DNA from: Rhexocercosporidium sp. MPI-PUGE-AT-0058
Taxonomy: Eukaryota > Ascomycota > Leotiomycetes > Helotiales
Length of the DNA stretch: 64,000 nucleotides
NCBI GenBank assembly: GCA_020746875.1
Contig: JAGTJL010000013.1
Span: 558,001 to 622,000 of the forward strand
Direction of reading: 5' to 3'
Below the pieces are notes generated by a model. It ran no database searches, was not told where the DNA came from, and saw only the letters and a list, made by a program, of their open reading frames with translations. The stretch's first letter is position 1, and each line of letters opens with the position of its first letter. A program made the position numbers and the translations under genes. Below are positions 59,035 through 64,000 of this stretch, one piece after another.

Positions 59035-59599
59035 ATATCAGAACTCATCTTGGTACTCCTGTTCACTTTCTCCACCCTCACCATTACCATCTCATCCGTC
59101 AACGCCGTAGAGCAATCATCCTCCCTCGACTCCGCAAAGCATACAATCGCAGTCCGATCTGAAAACCCAATATCCCTAGTTCTTGAGGCAGTCACCGAAA
59201 AATTGTTCGAGCGCAATGACACTCCAGTCAATACTATTCAACAACTATCTACAACCACACTTACTACCGTAGTTGCATCAGCGGCTCCTACCACATCAGC
59301 CATCGCACCCGCCAATGGCTCCGAGGACTCAAAGGAGTATGCTTACCACGTGCTCAAGTGCAACATTGGTAAGATCTTACGCAACATCCCAGACTAACCC
59401 CCTGATCTTCTAACTACTTCCAGGACGAACTGCTGATGAGTGCTACCATTTCATTGGCACATATTATAACTCTTCGACTAGTGTCATCTTCAGACAAGGA
59501 AATGCCAATACCTATTTCGATTGCACGGAGACCTTGGGCCATTGCGTCTATAAAAATGTTGCCCATCAGGGCTACGTTTATTCTCATTCGTGTACCTAA
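59035..59599 (+). pseudogene. Cys-rich secreted protein with lost start codon
   Basis: Two exons, 59035-59368 and 59424-59599, joined by a 55-nt intron (GTAAGA, branch CTAAC, TTCCAG) in phase. The second exon is clearly coding: RTADECYHFIGTYYNSS, YFDCTETLGHCVYKN, HSCT and stop. The N-terminus reads SELILVLLFTFSTLTITISS and would be a good signal peptide, but the codon where Met belongs is ATA (59035-59037) and no in-frame ATG lies nearby upstream. A single G-to-A change explains this. Cys at C-x9-C spacing and a Thr/Ala-rich linker suggest a small extracellular effector-like or wall protein. Family not recognised. Translation from a downstream or non-AUG codon cannot be excluded. Confidence 0.6.
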
Positions 59600-60299
59600 G
59601 AGTTCGCAGAATGAGAGGTAGATACCGGAGAGAATGGGGGATACTGAGTTTATCTGAAGTCGTTAGTACACTTCCAGCTCTGCTTGTGTATGATTTTTCT
59701 AACTCCTAGACAGTCCAGGAAGAATGCTTCACCTAACCCACTTCTGATGGTCCTTTTTTTTTCTGGGATCAATACTGACTCTACGTTCTGGGACTCTGGC
59801 GAGAGCTTGCTTGTGGCTTGCCTCAGTTCTGTTTCCTGGTCATTGAGGTAGCTCACTCTTGGGGTGAATGTGAGTTGTAGTGTCTGAAAAGAGGCCACTG
59901 GAACTTTATCCATTAGCATAACGAAGAACGGTAGATGCTTAGGCTTTCAAAAACATTTACTTGGGTTAGATGAACCCTCTGGTATCAGTGAGATTGAGTG
60001 AAATGTCTGTCAAAATCTTAAGAAGCTATAACCTGCGTATATTGTAAAAGTAGAAGCTTTTCATGCTTAACTGGAAATTCTCCTGAAATTCATGTCACGT
60101 CATAGACTAGCAGCATTTCTGAGGTGAAGGGGGTGAATGAGAAGTTGCAGCCGAGACAGCCAGACATAAAAGTATATCTTTGACTCGACCAAAATTTCTT
60201 TTTGCCAAACCAACAACCACGCCTCATCGAAAGTCAAAACAAAAGAGAAACCCAATTCCAACTCAGCCCAAAAACCGAAGCCATATGCCAACCGCAACA
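59600..60299. other. Intergenic
   Basis: No supportable gene. The minus-strand frame at 59650-59919 has no domain signature. Confidence 0.45.
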
Positions 60300-60830
60300 A
60301 TGCAGTCCATCAGCATCCTCTCCATCCTGCTCGTGGTCTTGTCCGCTTTCCCAATCGCTCACAATGGAGAAGACCACAACCTCCTCAGCGCTATCTCTGT
60401 CTCTCTCCAGACCGTGTCAGGAGCTACAGGTACCGTTGTTATCATCCAAGCCTCTGATTTGACCTTGACTACGACCATCCAGCCAGCTCCAACCGGTTCC
60501 GCCTTGTCATCCGCAATCTCCTTCCTAGATTCCATCTTGACGGATTCTCTTGCTAGCCCAACTCCTGCTACGTCTTCAATTACCGTTTCGCGAACTACTT
60601 CGTCGACTACGGCTGTGGTTTTGGCGTCTACAACTAGCGTCTCTTCTGAAACTGCGACTCCAGTCTCCCAACTAATGTCTCCTCCACCACACCTTCCGTC
60701 ACTCGCTCATCGGCTTCGACGACTGCTGTCTCGACCTCGACTGCTGCTGGTGCGGCACCAACTATCTTTGTTGGATTTGGAAAATTTCTGGTGTAGCTGC
60801 TGGTTCTCTGGCGGCTTTGTGACTGCGTTT
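60300..60830 (+). pseudogene. Ser/Thr-rich, GPI-anchor-like surface protein, frameshifted
   Basis: The ATG at 60300 gives a signal peptide (MQSISILSILLVVLSAFPIA) and a Ser/Thr/Ala-rich body to about 60667. The Ser/Thr-rich reading then moves to another frame (TNVSSTTPSVTRSSASTTAV, AAGAAPTIFVGFGKF). After an AAAATTT run at about 60781-60787 it moves to a third, which gives the hydrophobic end KISGVAAGSLAAL and then TGA. A signal peptide, Ser/Thr stalk and hydrophobic C-terminus are the usual plan of GPI-anchored fungal wall proteins. At least two single-base shifts break it. It may be functionally similar to the preceding secreted gene, but I see no clear homology. Confidence 0.6.
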
Positions 60831-63800
60831 CGTGTAAGTCTCTTTTTGTTAGGCATGAAGGTTTCAGTCTCTAATTACGTCTGCGCTTACAGATATTTCC
60901 CTATCATCGATGTGCTGCGTCTGAGGTCGGCCAAAATAAACAGAGGCGCAAGTAAATTCAACGGGCATGAGGTCAATCAAAGCAAGTTAGATCGCACGGG
61001 CTGGCATGAATCTTGAATTTCTTTCAGGGCTTCGAAGTAGTGCTTGATGGGGTAATCAACGATGGAGTTGGGTTGAAGACAGGAAAAGTCTTGACCCTAG
61101 GCGGACACTTCTGCCGCTCTTCCAGACTAGATAGCTGATATCCACAGGACTGGTTTTCATCCAGATCTCCCACTGCGCCTGTGACACTTGACTGATATTG
61201 GGTTATAAATACTGTGTTTACAGATTATTACAACCAAGAGACATAGAGCTGGGTTAAACTCCTAGATTATAAGCGTCTCACATATTGCTCCGATCCTCAC
61301 GTTTCTATGGCAAGGCTACCGTACCGGGCATTGGGGCGGCCGTATCTACTCTGACTGGATACATCGCACCTCAGCACTTCGGCGAGATACCCAGCTAAAT
61401 AAAAAGCAGCTTTCTGCTCACTTTCCAAACACAGAGCCATTTCCAAGAGACAGAAATGACAGCCATCGTCACCAATCTTCCTATCCTATTCGACCGGCCA
61501 ACTTTAGACCTTAATGGAATATTTTGCCAAGCATTTAACCGAACGTTTCCCTTTTCTTGTTACCCCGCCATTTACCCCCGCCAAAAGACGAGATCTATAT
61601 GGGCGGGACGCGGAACTGTCGGCTGAGTTCGTTTATTTTGTATAGATTACAATCGATTTACAATTCCAAGCTATCAAATTATTACAGGAAGAAGTCGGCG
61701 TCGATAAAAAGTTGAAGTGAAGCATTACGATCTGGGCAGTCATTACATAGACAGAATCGCAAAAGGTCGAGGAGTCCGTTTTGCTTACATGAATGTGATC
61801 ATTATCCCACAGAGGTTGGGAAATTTTCCCGTGTTTCACGAATAAGTCATTGACGAGGGAGGTATCTGAAAAGAATTCGAAGCTTGACAGATGTGCAAGT
61901 CAAGAAATATTGGGAATTGTCACTGCCTTGGTCGATATCTGTGCGGAGGCATACTTCTAGCCTTCAACACTCGGAACACAACCTGCCACCTACGATACAG
62001 CTTTCCCTCCTATCTCTGGCTTTGGTGCCTCTGTTTTCTGCCTCATTGCAGCAGGGAGATCAGCGTAAACGTAGTAACTTTATGACTGAATGAGTGGGTG
62101 TATTCTCAATTTAGTAAGTGGTAATTTTCACGTCAGTCCAAATCATCTTACGTCTTTCAGTTTCTTTCCAGATTTTACATAGATCAGGGCATTCACTAAA
62201 TAAGTACAAAACTACTTGCCGCAAAGATAATTCATAAAAGCCCCGTCGAAATTTGCCACTGGGTCACAAGAGCTAACTGCAACAGCACAACCACACCGCT
62301 CTTCTTGTTGTACACAGCCTCTTCTCTTTTCTATTCCGGAATAATAGACAGAATCTAAGTCAAACTTGTTCAATGAGACATACTCAGGGGCAAAATAATC
62401 TCAAAAGAAGCCACCTCCCAGGGAATGGCTCGAGCATTCCAAAGAAAGAGTTCCAAAATCCGACAACAGTGTTAGAATCGACAGTATACCATCTTCTCAC
62501 TCAAATATCCAGCACGTGTTCACCTCAAATACCCCTGAGAGTTGCCACCCACAATGGAAAAGCACATCTGAATAGGCGGATTTGCTGCAAGTCTTGGTCA
62601 GTCTAATGAGTTCGCTCTTCGCTGTTGGGGACTAAGCCACGTTGGTCTTTTGCGTTTCAAATAGACTAGTGGCTAATTCCAATCTTTCATAGACCTTCAT
62701 GAGTCATGAAGGCCAATTTTTTTGCCATTCCCCAAAGTCCTGGTGGAATTGCTTAGCTACGACTAAAGTCATCAGCAACCACTCGACTCCTGTCGACTGC
62801 TAATCACAGATTGAATCGAAATAAATATTAGTATATATGATCTTCAACCATCAATTCGAACCCTCTCCTTCAGTTCAGCGGTCCACGAAAGTGAGAGATG
62901 CAGTCACGAAGACTTTGAGGTTTTCTGATCCTTCCGGCTCCCCAGCTACTGCATCTCTTTCTTGGGATGATTTCATACAAATGAGGTGCTCCCTTAGGCA
63001 AATATCTAGAGACTAGACTTCTAGAGGATAAGTTGACAACAGAAATTGCTTTGATAACAAACGACAGCTTCCAAAATATATCGCAATCCGGAGGTCAACA
63101 ACGTATTTCCGATACTGGACTTCCAACGCAAATTACACAAATCGCAGTGAGAAGATGATTTCGCACCAGTGACGAGTGCCTTAGCGAGAACTAAGTGGTA
63201 TTAGCAATTTGTAACTTATAGCATCGTGAGGACCTCCTGTACCGAGCTCTCTTTCCTCTCTCACGGATTCATGCTCTAGCAAAAAGAGATTCATCAATTC
63301 CCTATTCACCATCAAGCATCCTTCTAATCTGTCCAACCGCATCACAGCAAGGTAAATCCATCCTAAAGGATGCTAATGAGCTCTAAATCCTTCACCACGA
63401 GACTCAAAGTTCCTTACTCAAGCCTACTCAAAGTACCACAAAGCGGTCCGTGGTGAGTATAGATTCGGGGGCTTTGAAATCTTTGGAGGTGTGGGGGAAC
63501 TTTCAAGATTCGAACGAGGGGTGTTAAATGGTGGGTTTTCGTGACAGATGTAAGAGATATGTTGGAGACGAAGTGTTTTATTATTATTGGCAACATCTCC
63601 GGACTTGACCCCATGTCACAACGGAACGAAAGGCCACGAATACAAATTTCCGACCGCGAACACAGCACATTAGTATCCGACTCTGGCTGAGCGCTAGGCG
63701 GTAGAGACGAGCGAGGAGTGGAGAGTGGTAACGGTCGTTATATAGCATGAGCCGGTTCACCGAAATCAATTCATTGATCTGTCATGGTCTGACGATGAAC

Positions 63801-64000
63801 GACGGAAGGGAAATGACAACAAAGTCTGGGGGCGGAACTCGAGAGAGAATGGAATTCTATTTTGTGAAGCTAATGCTAAGCAGGTGGATGAAAAGGGATC
63901 TATGACTTCTAAAATCTCCATAAATCTTAGAAGAGCCTCCTTGACTGCGAAGAAGAAAAAAGAGCAACTCTATACCAAGATTGGAAACCAAGAATGTGAC
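60831..64000. other. No supportable gene
   Basis: The last 3.2 kb has only short ORFs (61884-62093, 62373-62606, 63414-63668) with no domain, signal peptide or splicing support. A gene entering from beyond 64000 cannot be excluded. Confidence 0.45.

Overview
This window looks like nuclear DNA from a filamentous ascomycete (Pezizomycotina; the gene mix would suit a Leotiomycete, but that is inference). Genes are monocistronic and lie on both strands. Introns are short (46-131 nt) GT-AG with CTAAC/CTGAC-type branch sites. The families present are typical of these fungi: HET-domain proteins, an HNWD-type NLR, Clr5-domain proteins, a LaeA-like methyltransferase, HsbA, and a pogo/Fot1 transposon. 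No tRNA, rRNA or CRISPR was seen.

Layout. 1-3.9 kb: no supportable gene. 3.9-5.9 kb: a broken HET-domain gene. 6.1-8.2 kb: a large Ser/Thr-rich single-pass surface protein. 9.5-10.3 kb: remains of an unrecognised gene. 10.9-17.0 kb: a 6.08-kb segment bounded by about 390-bp inverted repeats and flanked by TA, holding a HET-NACHT-WD40 (HNWD) gene inactivated mostly by CpA-to-TpA changes. 17.5-18.6 kb: an intact short-chain dehydrogenase. 20.3-22.7 kb: a dead pogo/Fot1-type transposon with 73-bp inverted repeats. 23.9-32.2 kb: three tandem Clr5-domain paralogues sharing intron phases and a C-terminal motif. 33.5-43.3 kb: a small secreted protein, a zinc alcohol dehydrogenase, HsbA, a decayed haloacid dehalogenase and an ABM-like protein. 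43.8-48.5 kb: three thaumatin-like paralogues, of which only the middle one is intact. 52.8-54.9 kb: an intact seven-exon MFS sugar transporter. 55.9-57.2 kb: a LaeA-like methyltransferase with two lesions. 59.0-60.8 kb: a Cys-rich secreted protein that has lost its ATG, and a frameshifted Ser/Thr-rich protein.

Theme. This is an accessory, gene-poor region with many pseudogenes. Self-recognition and regulatory families (HET, HNWD, Clr5) and secreted or surface proteins sit among transposons, alongside a few intact metabolic genes. The most unusual object is the HNWD gene inside long TA-flanked inverted repeats, which suggests that an NLR gene was carried as transposon cargo. Many breaks are single-base, so some could be assembly errors. 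The RIP-like nonsense changes in the HNWD gene and the transposase cannot be explained that way.
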